Part shown: piece by piece, positions 37,492 to 46,756 of the stretch | How the letters are laid out: every line of letters starts with the position of its first letter | Numbering within the stretch: the stretch's first letter is position 1 | Assembly (NCBI RefSeq): GCF_002160325.1 | Contig: NZ_NFKJ01000001.1 | Coordinates: forward strand, 124,001-188,000 | Direction: 5' to 3' | Source of the DNA: Lachnoclostridium sp. An181 | Lineage (GTDB): Bacteria > Bacillota > Clostridia > Lachnospirales > Lachnospiraceae | Length of the DNA stretch: 64,000 nt | Made by a program: the position numbers and the translations under genes | The notes under the pieces: model-generated | What the model was told of the DNA's origin: nothing | Database searches by the model: none | The model's input: the letters and a program-made list of their open reading frames with translations, nothing else

Positions 37492-40400
37492 CTATTTAAA
37501 ATATGCGACTCCGGATTCAAAAATCTGCAAATCCTGTTCTCCGTAAATATTCATGGCAACTTTGTCTCCCCGGCGTTCTGAATGCGCCATCTTTCCAAGC
37601 ACCCTTCCATCCGGGCTTGTGATTCCCTCAATTGCGCAGTAAGAGCCGTTGACATTCCATTCTTCGTCCATGCTGACATTTCCGGAAAGGTCACAGTACT
37701 GTGTTGCGACCTGACCATTGGCAAATAATTTTTCCAACCACTCCTTGCTCGCAACAAAACGCCCTTCTCCGTGAGATGCCGGATTTACATAAACGCCGCC
37801 CAAGGTTGCTCCTGCAAGCCACGGGGATTTGTTTGTCACTACTTTTGTGTACACCATCTTGGAGATGTGACGTCCGATGGTATTATAGGTCAATGTCGGA
37901 GAATCTTCTTTCTGTCCTGCGATTTCTCCGTATGGAACCAGTCCCAGTTTAATAAGTGTCTGGAACCCATTACAGATACCAAGCGCCAGACCATCTCTCT
38001 GTCTCAAAAGTTTTTCAACCGCCTCTTTTAGTTTTGCATTCTGGAATGCGGTTGCGAAAAACTTTGCTGAGCCGTCCGGCTCGTCACCTGCGGAGAATCC
38101 GCCAGGGAACATGATGATCTGAGATTTTTCTATGGCTTTTTCAAATTCAGCCACAGAACTTCTGATGTCTTCTGCATCCAGGTTTTTGAACACTTTTACA
38201 ATTGTCTTTGCGCCTGCTCTCTCAAACGCCCTTGCGCTGTCGTACTCACAGTTTGTTCCAGGGAATACCGGAATAAATACTGTAGGCTGTCCGATCTTAT
38301 GCTCGCAGATATGGATTTCTTTTGCATCATAAAGCGGGCTTTCTACGCTTTCTTTCTTGTTTTCCCCAGACACAGTAGCAAATACACTCTCCAATGTTCC
38401 TGTCCATGCTTCTTTTGCCTCATCAAGTGAAATCTTTGTATCCGCATAGGAGAAACAATCATCATCGGTCACTTCACCGATCACTGTATATGTGATCGCC
38501 AGTTTCGATACCTTCTCCGCTGGAACTTCTGCAATGATATCGCCAAATGCAGGGGCGAAGAAATCTCTCTTGTCAAGATTATGCTCAATCTTCACACCGC
38601 AGCCATTTCCAAATGCCATCTTAGACACAGCAGCAGCGATTCCATGTCTGTCCAGCGCATAGGCTGATACAATATTGCCTGCCCCAATATCTGCTCTGAA
38701 TTTTTCATACTGATCCATCACCTGTTCATATACCGGCAGATCATAGGCATCTTTCTCAATTCTAAGCCAGATCAGCTTATTTCCTGCCTGTTTTAATTCC
38801 GGAGTGATGATATCTTTTTCTTTTGCCACATCTACTGCAAAGGAGACAAGTGTCGGCGGAACATCAATATCCTGGAATGTACCGGACATACTGTCTTTTC
38901 CTCCGATGGACGGAAGTCCAAATCCAAGCTGCGCTGCATAGGCCCCAAGAAGAGCTGCAAACGGCTGGCTCCATCTATGTGGTTCTTCCGTCATGCGGCG
39001 GAAGTATTCCTGGAATGTGAAACGGATTTTCTTATAATCACCGCCTGATGCCACAATTTTCGCCACTGACTCTGTCACCGCATAGATTGCTCCGTGGTAC
39101 GGGCTCCAGCTGGAAAGATATGGGTCAAATCCATAGCTCATCATAGTCACTGTATCGCATTTTCCATGAAGAACCGGAAGCTTTGCCACCATTGTCTGTG
39201 TCTCTGTCATCTGATACTTTCCACCGTGAGGCATAAATACAGAGCCTGCACCAATGGAACCGTCAAACATCTCCACAAGTCCTTTCTGAGAGCATACATT
39301 TAAGTCTTTCAACATGGAAAGCCATGTCTCTTTGACATCCCCAATCTCTTTTCTTGTCAGAATACTTTCATCTTTAGACGGGATATCCACTGCTACTTTT
39401 GTCTCCTGATGTGCACCGTTTGTATCCAGGAATGCACGGGAAATGTTGACGATTTCTTTTCCCCTCCATGTAAGGACAAGTCTAGGGCTTTCCGTTACAA
39501 CTGCTACTTCTACCGCCTCTAAGTTTTCCTCTTTTGCATAGGAAAGGAACTCTTCTACATCCTTTTTATCTACCACAACCGCCATGCGCTCCTGGGACTC
39601 GGAAATTGCGATCTCTGTTCCGTCAAGTCCCGCGTATTTTTTCGGTACTTTATCCAAATCAACCAAAAGTCCGTCTGCCAGCTCTCCGATAGCTACGGAT
39701 ACACCGCCGGCACCGAAATCATTACATTTCTTGATCAGACGGCTTACTTCTTCTCTTCTGAACAATCTTTGGATCTTGCGCTCTGTCGGAGGATTTCCTT
39801 TCTGTACCTCTGCTCCGCATGTCTCGATGGACTCTTCCGTGTGTACCTTGGATGAACCCGTAGCTCCACCGCAGCCGTCACGTCCTGTACGTCCTCCAAG
39901 GAGGATGATGATGTCGCCCGGATCGGATGTCTCGCGGATCACTGCTCTTCTTGGTGCAGCCCCCATGACTGCTCCGATCTCCATACGTTTTGCCACATAG
40001 TCCGGATGGTAAATCTCTTTCACAAGTCCTGTCGCAAGCCCTATCTGGTTACCGTAAGAACTATATCCGTGGGCCGCTTCCCTTACCAGCTTTTTCTGAG
40101 GAAGTTTTCCCTTCATGGTCTCTTTGACAGACACCGTCGGGTCAGCAGCTCCTGTCACACGCATTGCCTGATACACATAGGTACGCCCTGAGAGCGGATC
40201 GCGGATCGCCCCTCCAAGACAGGTGGCAGCTCCACCAAACGGCTCAATCTCTGTCGGGTGGTTGTGTGTCTCATTTTTAAAATTCACAAGCCACTCTTCC
40301 TCCACACCGTCCACACTCACCGGAACAACAATGCTGCATGCATTGATTTCGTCGGATTCTTCCTGATCTTCGAGTTTCCCTTCCTTTTTCAATTTCCGCA

Positions 40401-41247
40401 TCGCCATCAAGGCAAGATCCATAAGGCAGACAAATTTGTCTTCTCTGCCAGCAAAAATCTCACTGTGGTCTTTCAGATACTGTCTGTATGTCTCCTCCAT
40501 CGGTTCACGGTAATCACCGTCCCCAAAGGATACTTCTGTAAGCTCTGTGGAGAATGTAGTGTGTCGGCAATGATCTGACCAGTAAGTATCAAGCACACGA
40601 ATTTCCGTCATAGACGGATTTCTCTTCTCCTCATTGCAGAAATAATTCTGAATATGGAGGAAGTCTTTAAATGTCATGGCAAGACCAAGTGAATCGTAAA
40701 GCTTTTTAAGCTCTTCTTCCTGCATGTCTTTGAATCCATCAAAAATTTTTACATCTGCCGGCTCTTCAAATTCTGTGACAAGCGTCTTTGGTTTCTCCAT
40801 ACCGGTTTCTCTGGAATCTACAGGGTTGATACAGTGGTTTTTGATTGCCGCAAGTTCTTCCTCGTTTACTTCTCCCTCTATCACATAGGTAGTCGCTGTG
40901 CGGATCACCGGCATCTCATCCTCTTTGATAAACTGCACACACTGCACTGCAGAGTCTGCTCTCTGATCAAACTGTCCAGGAAGGTATTCCACGGAAAACA
41001 CTTTATCGTTATCACCTACAGGAAATTCTTCCATATACAATTTATCAACCGGTGGCTCGGCAAAAATCCCGTTGCATGCTCTCTCAAATGTTTCGTCTGA
41101 AAGATTTTCCACATCATAACGATTTAACACCCTTACACCATACACTGTCTTTATTCCTAAATAGCTTCTGATTTCATGCCGAAGTTCCTTTGCACGCACT
41201 GCATATTCCGGCTTTTTCTCGACATACACTCGCTTTACACCGCTCAT
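37492..41247 (-). CDS. purL: Phosphoribosylformylglycinamidine synthase, single-chain
   Basis: Fourth step of purine synthesis: FGAR plus glutamine and ATP to FGAM. The 1251-aa protein joins the synthase domains to a C-terminal glutaminase (from about residue 990). Two AIRS-like ATP domains include GGAATCLGGAIRDPLSGR and the late SIGGKDSMSGTF. The glutaminase begins PTVFIPVFPGTNCEYDSA and has its nucleophile in ALGICNGFQ. This is the long Firmicute form, so separate purS and purQ are not needed. AAGGAGG precedes the ATG. No purine riboswitch is visible in the short upstream gap. Confidence 0.96.
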   Translation of the reverse strand: MSGVKRVYVEKKPEYAVRAKELRHEIRSYLGIKTVYGVRVLNRYDVENLSDETFERACNGIFAEPPVDKLYMEEFPVGDNDKVFSVEYLPGQFDQRADSAVQCVQFIKEDEMPVIRTATTYVIEGEVNEEELAAIKNHCINPVDSRETGMEKPKTLVTEFEEPADVKIFDGFKDMQEEELKKLYDSLGLAMTFKDFLHIQNYFCNEEKRNPSMTEIRVLDTYWSDHCRHTTFSTELTEVSFGDGDYREPMEETYRQYLKDHSEIFAGREDKFVCLMDLALMAMRKLKKEGKLEDQEESDEINACSIVVPVSVDGVEEEWLVNFKNETHNHPTEIEPFGGAATCLGGAIRDPLSGRTYVYQAMRVTGAADPTVSVKETMKGKLPQKKLVREAAHGYSSYGNQIGLATGLVKEIYHPDYVAKRMEIGAVMGAAPRRAVIRETSDPGDIIILLGGRTGRDGCGGATGSSKVHTEESIETCGAEVQKGNPPTERKIQRLFRREEVSRLIKKCNDFGAGGVSVAIGELADGLLVDLDKVPKKYAGLDGTEIAISESQERMAVVVDKKDVEEFLSYAKEENLEAVEVAVVTESPRLVLTWRGKEIVNISRAFLDTNGAHQETKVAVDIPSKDESILTRKEIGDVKETWLSMLKDLNVCSQKGLVEMFDGSIGAGSVFMPHGGKYQMTETQTMVAKLPVLHGKCDTVTMMSYGFDPYLSSWSPYHGAIYAVTESVAKIVASGGDYKKIRFTFQEYFRRMTEEPHRWSQPFAALLGAYAAQLGFGLPSIGGKDSMSGTFQDIDVPPTLVSFAVDVAKEKDIITPELKQAGNKLIWLRIEKDAYDLPVYEQVMDQYEKFRADIGAGNIVSAYALDRHGIAAAVSKMAFGNGCGVKIEHNLDKRDFFAPAFGDIIAEVPAEKVSKLAITYTVIGEVTDDDCFSYADTKISLDEAKEAWTGTLESVFATVSGENKKESVESPLYDAKEIHICEHKIGQPTVFIPVFPGTNCEYDSARAFERAGAKTIVKVFKNLDAEDIRSSVAEFEKAIEKSQIIMFPGGFSAGDEPDGSAKFFATAFQNAKLKEAVEKLLRQRDGLALGICNGFQTLIKLGLVPYGEIAGQKEDSPTLTYNTIGRHISKMVYTKVVTNKSPWLAGATLGGVYVNPASHGEGRFVASKEWLEKLFANGQVATQYCDLSGNVSMDEEWNVNGSYCAIEGITSPDGRVLGKMAHSERRGDKVAMNIYGEQDLQIFESGVAYFK

Positions 41248-41285
41248 AATGGCCTCCTTTATAATCTACATTCTCATTTATCTGT

Positions 41286-41315
41286 ATCATACCATAAACT
41301 TCTTCATTAATGTAA
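41286..41315 (-). promoter_or_regulatory. Putative purL promoter
   Basis: Minus strand TTACAT (41315-41310), an 18-bp spacer and TATGAT (41291-41286), with an extended TG before the -10. Confidence 0.5.
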
Positions 41316-41347
41316 TTAATATATCTTAACATTTTTATAAGTTGTAC

Positions 41348-42037
41348 TTATTTTTTCTTCACACACCAAAGTCTCAGGAAAAGCCCCGCTGCCACAGCAG
41401 CCAAGGCTCCTGCAAATGTCATCCCAATGCGCACGACCATGTCAAAGAAAAAACCCTCCGGCAGCATCCGGATCATATAATCTGTCGCCGGGTCAAAGAG
41501 CCACAAATCATTGTCAAAAAAAATGTGATGGAAAGTGACAAACACCGCGTCAAAGTTTACCGCGCACAAAATGCCGATCACAACCAATGCACACACAATC
41601 CCTGCAAGTGTGGCCAGTATGGTTTTGCACATTTCCCCTTTTCTTGGTTTCAAAAACAATGCCACTGCAAAAAGAATGACAGCAAAACATGCCAGAATGT
41701 TTCGAAGCTTCAGTCCTCCAAGAAAAAGTACTTTCACCTCACCCATGTGAAACCGGTCCTGGTCGTTGAAAAAATCCTGCTGTTTTCCTTCCACTTTTAC
41801 CATAACCGAAAGCTCCTCCCTCTCTCCGTGAAGGTAGGACATCATCTCCTCTGTCACATACATGATGTCATCCATCTCCATATCAAGTTTCTCCTGCACC
41901 TGATACTTTTCGTATTCCTTTTGGTAAAATTTATACTCATTGTCCCCGTAGATAGCCACCTCAAAGCTTGTGAGCAAAAGAACGATAAAAAGACAAAGAG
42001 ATGCAAGCACCACTGTTATTCTTCGTAAACTTTTCAC
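41348..42037 (-). CDS. TIGR01906/DUF1461 family integral membrane protein
   Basis: A 229-aa protein with four membrane segments (about 6-26, 110-128, 138-160, 200-222) and an external loop between the first two. The loop holds FFNDQDRFHMGEVKVLF, the recognisable block of the family, and HHIFFDNDLWLFDPATDYMIRMLPEGFF comes before the last helix. Function unknown. It lies 100 bp upstream of purL, which has its own putative promoter, and is divergent from the LysR gene. Confidence 0.88.
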   Translation of the reverse strand: MKSLRRITVVLASLCLFIVLLLTSFEVAIYGDNEYKFYQKEYEKYQVQEKLDMEMDDIMYVTEEMMSYLHGEREELSVMVKVEGKQQDFFNDQDRFHMGEVKVLFLGGLKLRNILACFAVILFAVALFLKPRKGEMCKTILATLAGIVCALVVIGILCAVNFDAVFVTFHHIFFDNDLWLFDPATDYMIRMLPEGFFFDMVVRIGMTFAGALAAVAAGLFLRLWCVKKK

Positions 42038-42194
42038 TGTAAACCTCCTTTTTTATCGCTGAGCAGATTTTATCATATTTTCTTTCTGTGCGCGACGGAT
42101 TTCTTGCTTGAATCTGAAAATCCCATCCACTATAATAAAACCCATACACGCCCGTTTTCAGTCCGAGGCGGTGTTTTCAAAGGAGGGATTATCC

Positions 42195-43079
42195 ATGGAT
42201 ATCAATTATGAGTTATATAAAGTTTTCTATTATGTAGCTTCCACACTCAGTTTCTCGGAGGCATCAAAAAAACTGTTTATCTCCCAGTCCGCTGTAAGTC
42301 AGTCTGTCAAAGCCTTGGAAAAAAAGCTGGACCAGTCATTGTTCATCCGCAGCACAAAGAGAGTACAGCTCACACCGGAAGGGGAAATCCTTCTGCGCCA
42401 TGTAGAGCCTGCCATGAATCTTATCAAACGCGGGGAGGCTCAGATCATGGATGCTGCATCCGGCGGCGGACAAATCCGCATTGGGGCAAGCGACACCATC
42501 TGCCGCTATTTTCTCGTACCGTACCTGGAACGTTTCCACAAAGAATTCCCGAATGCACACATCAAAGTCACCAACCAGACCTCTATCCGCTGTGTCGATC
42601 TGCTGGAAAACGGACAGGTGGACTTTATTGTGACAAATTCTCCAAATGCTTATTTAAATAACATGTTTACCATCAAAAAAATCAAACGTTTCCGGGATGT
42701 GTTTGTGGCTAACGATGCTTTTGCTTCCCTGAAAGATAAAAAGATTACATTCTCCAAGCTACTCGAACACCCAATCCTAATGCTGGACAAGAAAAGTACA
42801 ACAAGTGAATTTTTGCACAATCTGTTTCAGCAGCGCCAGCTGGACCTTGTCCCTGAGGTGGAATTAAGCAGCAATGATCTGCTTTTGGACCTTGCAAAGA
42901 TCGGCCTTGGCATTGCCTTTGTTCCGGACTACTGCCTGGATGAAAACACAAGCTCCCTCTTTACAGTACAGATGGCTGAGCCCCTGCCAATGCGTGAACT
43001 GGTTGTAGCCTACAACGAACACGTACCAGTCTCTAAGGCTGCCTCCCAGTTTCTGGACTATTTTGAGGCTCTGACATAA
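42195..43079 (+). CDS. LysR-family transcriptional regulator
   Basis: A 294-aa protein with a winged helix-turn-helix at about residues 5-62 (YYVASTLSFSEASKKLFISQ, SAVSQSVKALEKKL) and a type 2 periplasmic-binding-like effector domain from about 90 on. The effector is unknown. The ATG at 42195 has AAAGGAGGG 7 bp upstream; the frame opens earlier but without a site. LysR genes often regulate a divergent neighbour, which here is the TIGR01906 membrane protein. Its last 47 bp overlap the 3' end of the converging helicase gene. Confidence 0.92.
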   Translation: MDINYELYKVFYYVASTLSFSEASKKLFISQSAVSQSVKALEKKLDQSLFIRSTKRVQLTPEGEILLRHVEPAMNLIKRGEAQIMDAASGGGQIRIGASDTICRYFLVPYLERFHKEFPNAHIKVTNQTSIRCVDLLENGQVDFIVTNSPNAYLNNMFTIKKIKRFRDVFVANDAFASLKDKKITFSKLLEHPILMLDKKSTTSEFLHNLFQQRQLDLVPEVELSSNDLLLDLAKIGLGIAFVPDYCLDENTSSLFTVQMAEPLPMRELVVAYNEHVPVSKAASQFLDYFEALT

Positions 43080-45432
43080 TCTTCCAGAATGTCTCCATCT
43101 CTTTTTGTACATCCAAAAGCCGGCATATTTTGCGCTCTCTCCACTCCCTTGGAAAAATATCTTCATATTTGCGCTCCAAAAAACGGTCATCCAAAAGGAA
43201 GATAACGCCTTTATCTTCTTCCGTGCGGATGACTCTGCCTGCTGCCTGCAGTACTTTGTTAAGTCCAGGATAAAGATAGGCGTAGTCAAATCCATTCAAC
43301 CCCATTTTTTCAAAATACATCCTTAAGATTTCTCTCTCCTGGCATACCTGCGGAAGACCTGTTCCTGCAATGAACGCTCCGATCAGTTTTTCCTTTGTCA
43401 AATCAATCCCTTCTGAAAAGACTCCTCCCAACACGCAAAACCCGACAAAACTTTCTGCTCTCTCCTCCTCAAATTCTTCCAGGAAGATCTCCCGAGCCTC
43501 CTCATTCATATATTGAGACTGAATGGCCCAGGCAATCTTACCATCCTGATTCCTCTTCTCAAAGCAGTCATACACTTCCTCCATAAACTGATAGGAAGGA
43601 AAGAATGCAAGGTAATTTCCTTTCTTTGCCCGCGCTGCCTTGCAAATGTACTCTGCATATCTTTCATACATCTGCCTGCCCCGTCTTTTGTATTTACTGC
43701 TGACATCTGCCCCCACAAGAAGCAGTCTTTTATCCACAGAAAACGGTGATTCTGCATATACAGCATAGTCATCCGTTTCCACACTTAAGAGCTTTTTATA
43801 ATAATTGACTGGTAAAAGTGTCGCCGAAAAAAAGATCGTACTGCTGCCCATATCCAAATATTCTTTTAAGTTCACCGCTGGGTTGACACAATAAAGTTTT
43901 ACCTTGAACCTGGCACTTTCCTCCATCTGGGTATAGATCATGTAGTTTTCGTCTAATCTTTCATGGATATACAAAAACATCCGCACCTGAAAATAAAGTT
44001 CCCTCACCTTTTCCTTTTCTTCTTCCTTCTCACTCTCCTCCAGAAATTTTTCCATCTCAGACATCAAACTCAGAAGTTTCATAGCAAAATGTGACACCTG
44101 ATCCAAAATCTGATAATCCTCACATTCCCGTTTCCATTCCAACATCTGTCTGTTACATTCTTCCAGCTTTTTGGCAAGCTTTGGACTGCCTTTTCCCACT
44201 TCTCTTTTGAGCGCCAGGAAATCCTCCTTATAAAGCTTGGCACTGTACATTTCCCTTGCCCGCTCCACCAGATTGTGCGCCTCGTCTACAAGGAACAGAT
44301 ATTCCCCCGAAAGCCCTTCCCCAAAAAAGCGGCGCAGATGCGCATTAGGGTCAAAAGCGTAATTGTAATCGCAAATGACGGCATCCACCCACTCCGCCGC
44401 ATCCAGCGACATCTCAAACGGGCAGATCCCGTATTTTTTTGCCTGACGTTCTATGACCTCCCTGGTCAAATCATCCTCTTCCCTCAAAAGTTCAAACACA
44501 GCATCATTGACTTTGTCATAATGTCCTTTTGCATAAGGGCAGGCATCCGGATTGCAGTCCGCCTTTTCCAGAAAACAGATTTTCTCTTTCGCTGTCAGGA
44601 CAATACTTTTCATGCGCAGCCCATTTTCTCTTAAGGCGTCAAAGGCCTGTCCTGCCACAGTCCTTGTGATTGTCTTTGCCGTCAAATAAAAAATCTTCTC
44701 TCCCAGATTTTCCCCCAATGCTTTTACTGCCGGAAAAATCGTGGAGATTGTCTTCCCAACACCGGTCGGAGCCTGAAGAAACAGTTTCTTCTTCCTGAGA
44801 ATCGTGCGGTATACATTGCTAACAAGCTCTTTTTGCCCTGGTCTGTATGCAAACGGAAATTCTGTTTTTTTGATGGACGCATTCCGCTCCTTCTTCCACT
44901 CTATCCGGAATCTGGCCCATTTTTCGTAAGCTGCCACAAGTCCAAGAAACCATTCCTCCAGTATGTCCATATCGATCGTTTTTTGAAAACGTTTGATCTC
45001 CTCTGTCTCCATCTGACAATAGGTGATCTGTATCCTAATCTTTTTTAGTCCTTTTTCTTTTGCCGCCATCCATGCGTAACATTTTGCCTGTGCTTCATGC
45101 ACCTTAACAGGTTCTCTTAAAAGTTTTAACTCACCAAGGATTCCTTTGATTTCATCGATCGTGATCTCTCCATCCTCTTCTATCACTCCGTCAGCTCTTC
45201 CCTCTACACGGATACAGAGGTCTTCAAATTCTACCTCCGTCTTCATTGAAACCTCGGCTCGGTAAGAACTGCCCATTTGTCTTTGAATTTTTCTGTGAAT
45301 CCGCCCACCCATGAGCATTGCATCTTTTACCTGTGCAGTGCCTGTCCGGTTATCAATATCACCATTTCGCATTATAAACTCCACAAGATTGCGGACAGAT
45401 ATTCTGACAATATTTTGATTTTCCACCTTCAT
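43033..45432 (-). CDS. DinG/XPD-family helicase with N-terminal PD-(D/E)XK nuclease domain
   Basis: 799 aa. Residues about 1-150 resemble a RecB/Cas4-type nuclease: Asp81 (GRAD), Glu94-x-Lys96 (IDEIK) and a QAKCY motif at 115-119. Residues about 190-790 form an iron-sulfur superfamily 2 helicase, with Walker A PTGVGKT (222-228), four cluster cysteines at 286, 293, 298 and 337, the VDEAHN box at 382-387 and QAAGRVIRTEEDKG near the end. The likely role is DNA repair or processing of unusual DNA ends. No LexA-type box was seen upstream. The final 47 bp overlap the LysR gene in convergent orientation. Confidence 0.88.
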   Translation of the reverse strand: MKVENQNIVRISVRNLVEFIMRNGDIDNRTGTAQVKDAMLMGGRIHRKIQRQMGSSYRAEVSMKTEVEFEDLCIRVEGRADGVIEEDGEITIDEIKGILGELKLLREPVKVHEAQAKCYAWMAAKEKGLKKIRIQITYCQMETEEIKRFQKTIDMDILEEWFLGLVAAYEKWARFRIEWKKERNASIKKTEFPFAYRPGQKELVSNVYRTILRKKKLFLQAPTGVGKTISTIFPAVKALGENLGEKIFYLTAKTITRTVAGQAFDALRENGLRMKSIVLTAKEKICFLEKADCNPDACPYAKGHYDKVNDAVFELLREEDDLTREVIERQAKKYGICPFEMSLDAAEWVDAVICDYNYAFDPNAHLRRFFGEGLSGEYLFLVDEAHNLVERAREMYSAKLYKEDFLALKREVGKGSPKLAKKLEECNRQMLEWKRECEDYQILDQVSHFAMKLLSLMSEMEKFLEESEKEEEKEKVRELYFQVRMFLYIHERLDENYMIYTQMEESARFKVKLYCVNPAVNLKEYLDMGSSTIFFSATLLPVNYYKKLLSVETDDYAVYAESPFSVDKRLLLVGADVSSKYKRRGRQMYERYAEYICKAARAKKGNYLAFFPSYQFMEEVYDCFEKRNQDGKIAWAIQSQYMNEEAREIFLEEFEEERAESFVGFCVLGGVFSEGIDLTKEKLIGAFIAGTGLPQVCQEREILRMYFEKMGLNGFDYAYLYPGLNKVLQAAGRVIRTEEDKGVIFLLDDRFLERKYEDIFPREWRERKICRLLDVQKEMETFWKIMSEPQNSPETGRQP

Positions 45433-45540
45433 AGCTAAAACATCTTTCCCATTCTTTTTGTCTCTTTCAGTATTGTATCATATCAGAGAAAAATTCCAAT
45501 TTTTTATATCCCAAATTTTAAAACACTTTTATTGCACAAA

Positions 45541-45569
45541 GCAGGCGGCACCCTTTGGATGCCGCCTGC
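45541..45569 (-). terminator. Terminator after the HPr-like gene
   Basis: GCAGGCGGCA (45541-45550) pairs perfectly with TGCCGCCTGC (45560-45569). The T run after it on the minus strand is short (TTTGTG), so termination may be partial. Confidence 0.6.
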
Positions 45570-45612
45570 CGATTTCTGCCTTCTTCTTTTTCACAACTGC
45601 CTATGGAATTTT

Positions 45613-45840
45613 CTATGCCACGCTGTATTTCGCCAATACGCTCTCAAAATGCGGGTCTTCACCATTATAGCACACTGTCAGCTCACGATTTAAGTCCAAA
45701 CTCAAAACCCCTAGAATAGATTTGGCGTCAATAATGACTCTGTTATAGAAGACATCAATGTCAAACTCGCATTTCGAAGCAGCGCGTACAAAATCTTTTG
45801 CAGTATCAGCTGTCAATCTAATTCTACGTTTGTTGTCCAT
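45613..45840 (-). CDS. HPr-like protein lacking the phospho-histidine
   Basis: A 75-aa protein that follows the HPr fold pattern: an N-terminal strand RIRLTADT, helix AKDFVRAASKCEF and the strongly conserved AKSILGVLSLDL with the regulatory serine. Compared with HPr of the phosphotransferase system, the active-site loop with His15 (GIHARPA) is missing, with about six residues deleted. It cannot carry phosphate from enzyme I in the usual way. A regulatory role through the serine, as in Crh, is possible but unproven. AAAGGAGG precedes the ATG. The gene stands alone with its own promoter. Confidence 0.85.
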   Translation of the reverse strand: MDNKRRIRLTADTAKDFVRAASKCEFDIDVFYNRVIIDAKSILGVLSLDLNRELTVCYNGEDPHFESVLAKYSVA

Positions 45841-45887
45841 TGTCTTCCTCCTTTCATAGGTAGCTTAATTTCTATATTTCGGGTTAT

Positions 45888-45916
45888 ATTATGCCATCGT
45901 GCATATCATAAGTCAA
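45888..45916 (-). promoter_or_regulatory. Promoter of the HPr-like gene
   Basis: Minus strand TTGACT (45916-45911), a 17-bp spacer and CATAAT (45893-45888). Confidence 0.6.
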
Positions 45917-45972
45917 TCGTCGAATTAACCTATTTTTACCATGTAAAATTATGGTTTTCTATCAAATACGCC

Positions 45973-46743
45973 CTACTTTTCGTCAAATTCCAATACGTTC
46001 GCCCGATAGCGCAAAGGGAAATGTGACATCTGAAGTTTTGGATTTTCCCTCTCTTTTATGGAAATGCTGGTATGGAAAATCTTCCATAGATTTGCAAATT
46101 TCTCTTCGGTTTCCAATTCGTCTTTTAACATCTCAAAATCTGTCTCCTCACTCTCAAGAAGAAACCACGGTCTTCCCTTTCGGTGCACGAGAAATATCCT
46201 GTGTGTTTCATCGTAGATCAAAAAGTCTTCATTTGGAAAACGGTCTGCGAAATGCCCCGCTATACATGTAAGAATCCTGTTTTTTGGCGTGATCCGGGCA
46301 GCAAGAATTCCATTTGTTATCTCTTTGAAACGGACAAATTCGATAAAACAATGCGCTTCATTTGAGACCTTCCTGGACAGTGCAAATACTTTTTGTACTG
46401 CCGGGCATGCCAGGTGCTCCATGATTTTTGTGCTGTTCAAAATCTTTCTGGCAGCTTGCATGGTTCCAAGGACCGCATCCGCCTTTTTCTCATCCTCTGA
46501 CAATAGCGCATAACAGATATCTTTGTATGTTTCCATCCCAAGATGCTTCTTGATCATCCTTTCCACAGCAGCCGCTTTCTTTCTGTCCGGCTCTGTCTGC
46601 GTGTACTCGCAAAAAAGCTCCCGCTCCATCTGTCCTTTCAGAGCGATTCCCGCGCCATCGGCATCTCTTTTAGTCTTCCATGCATCATAGATAGCGGAAA
46701 AAATCCCTTCCAGCGTATCTTCTGCCACATAAACTCTTTTCAA
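45973..46743 (-). CDS. TIGR03915/DUF4130 putative DNA repair protein
   Basis: A protein of about 256 aa, the usual partner of the neighbouring radical SAM protein. It contains the DUF4130 block ending NPKLQMSHFPLRYRANVLEF and the central FVRFKEITNGILAARITPKN and HFADRFPNEDFLIYDETH segments typical of the family. The biochemical function is not established; the pair is annotated as DNA modification or repair. The start is uncertain. I prefer the TTG at 46743 (GAGGTGGG just upstream, 13 bp after the radical SAM stop); an in-frame TTG at 46779 would overlap that gene. Confidence 0.88.
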   Translation of the reverse strand: MKRVYVAEDTLEGIFSAIYDAWKTKRDADGAGIALKGQMERELFCEYTQTEPDRKKAAAVERMIKKHLGMETYKDICYALLSEDEKKADAVLGTMQAARKILNSTKIMEHLACPAVQKVFALSRKVSNEAHCFIEFVRFKEITNGILAARITPKNRILTCIAGHFADRFPNEDFLIYDETHRIFLVHRKGRPWFLLESEETDFEMLKDELETEEKFANLWKIFHTSISIKERENPKLQMSHFPLRYRANVLEFDEK

Positions 46744-46756
46744 AATTCCCACCTCT

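Noticed and set aside
41342-42028. 228-codon plus-strand frame opposite the TIGR01906 gene
   Set aside because: Fully antisense to a recognised membrane protein and very rich in His, Cys and Lys.
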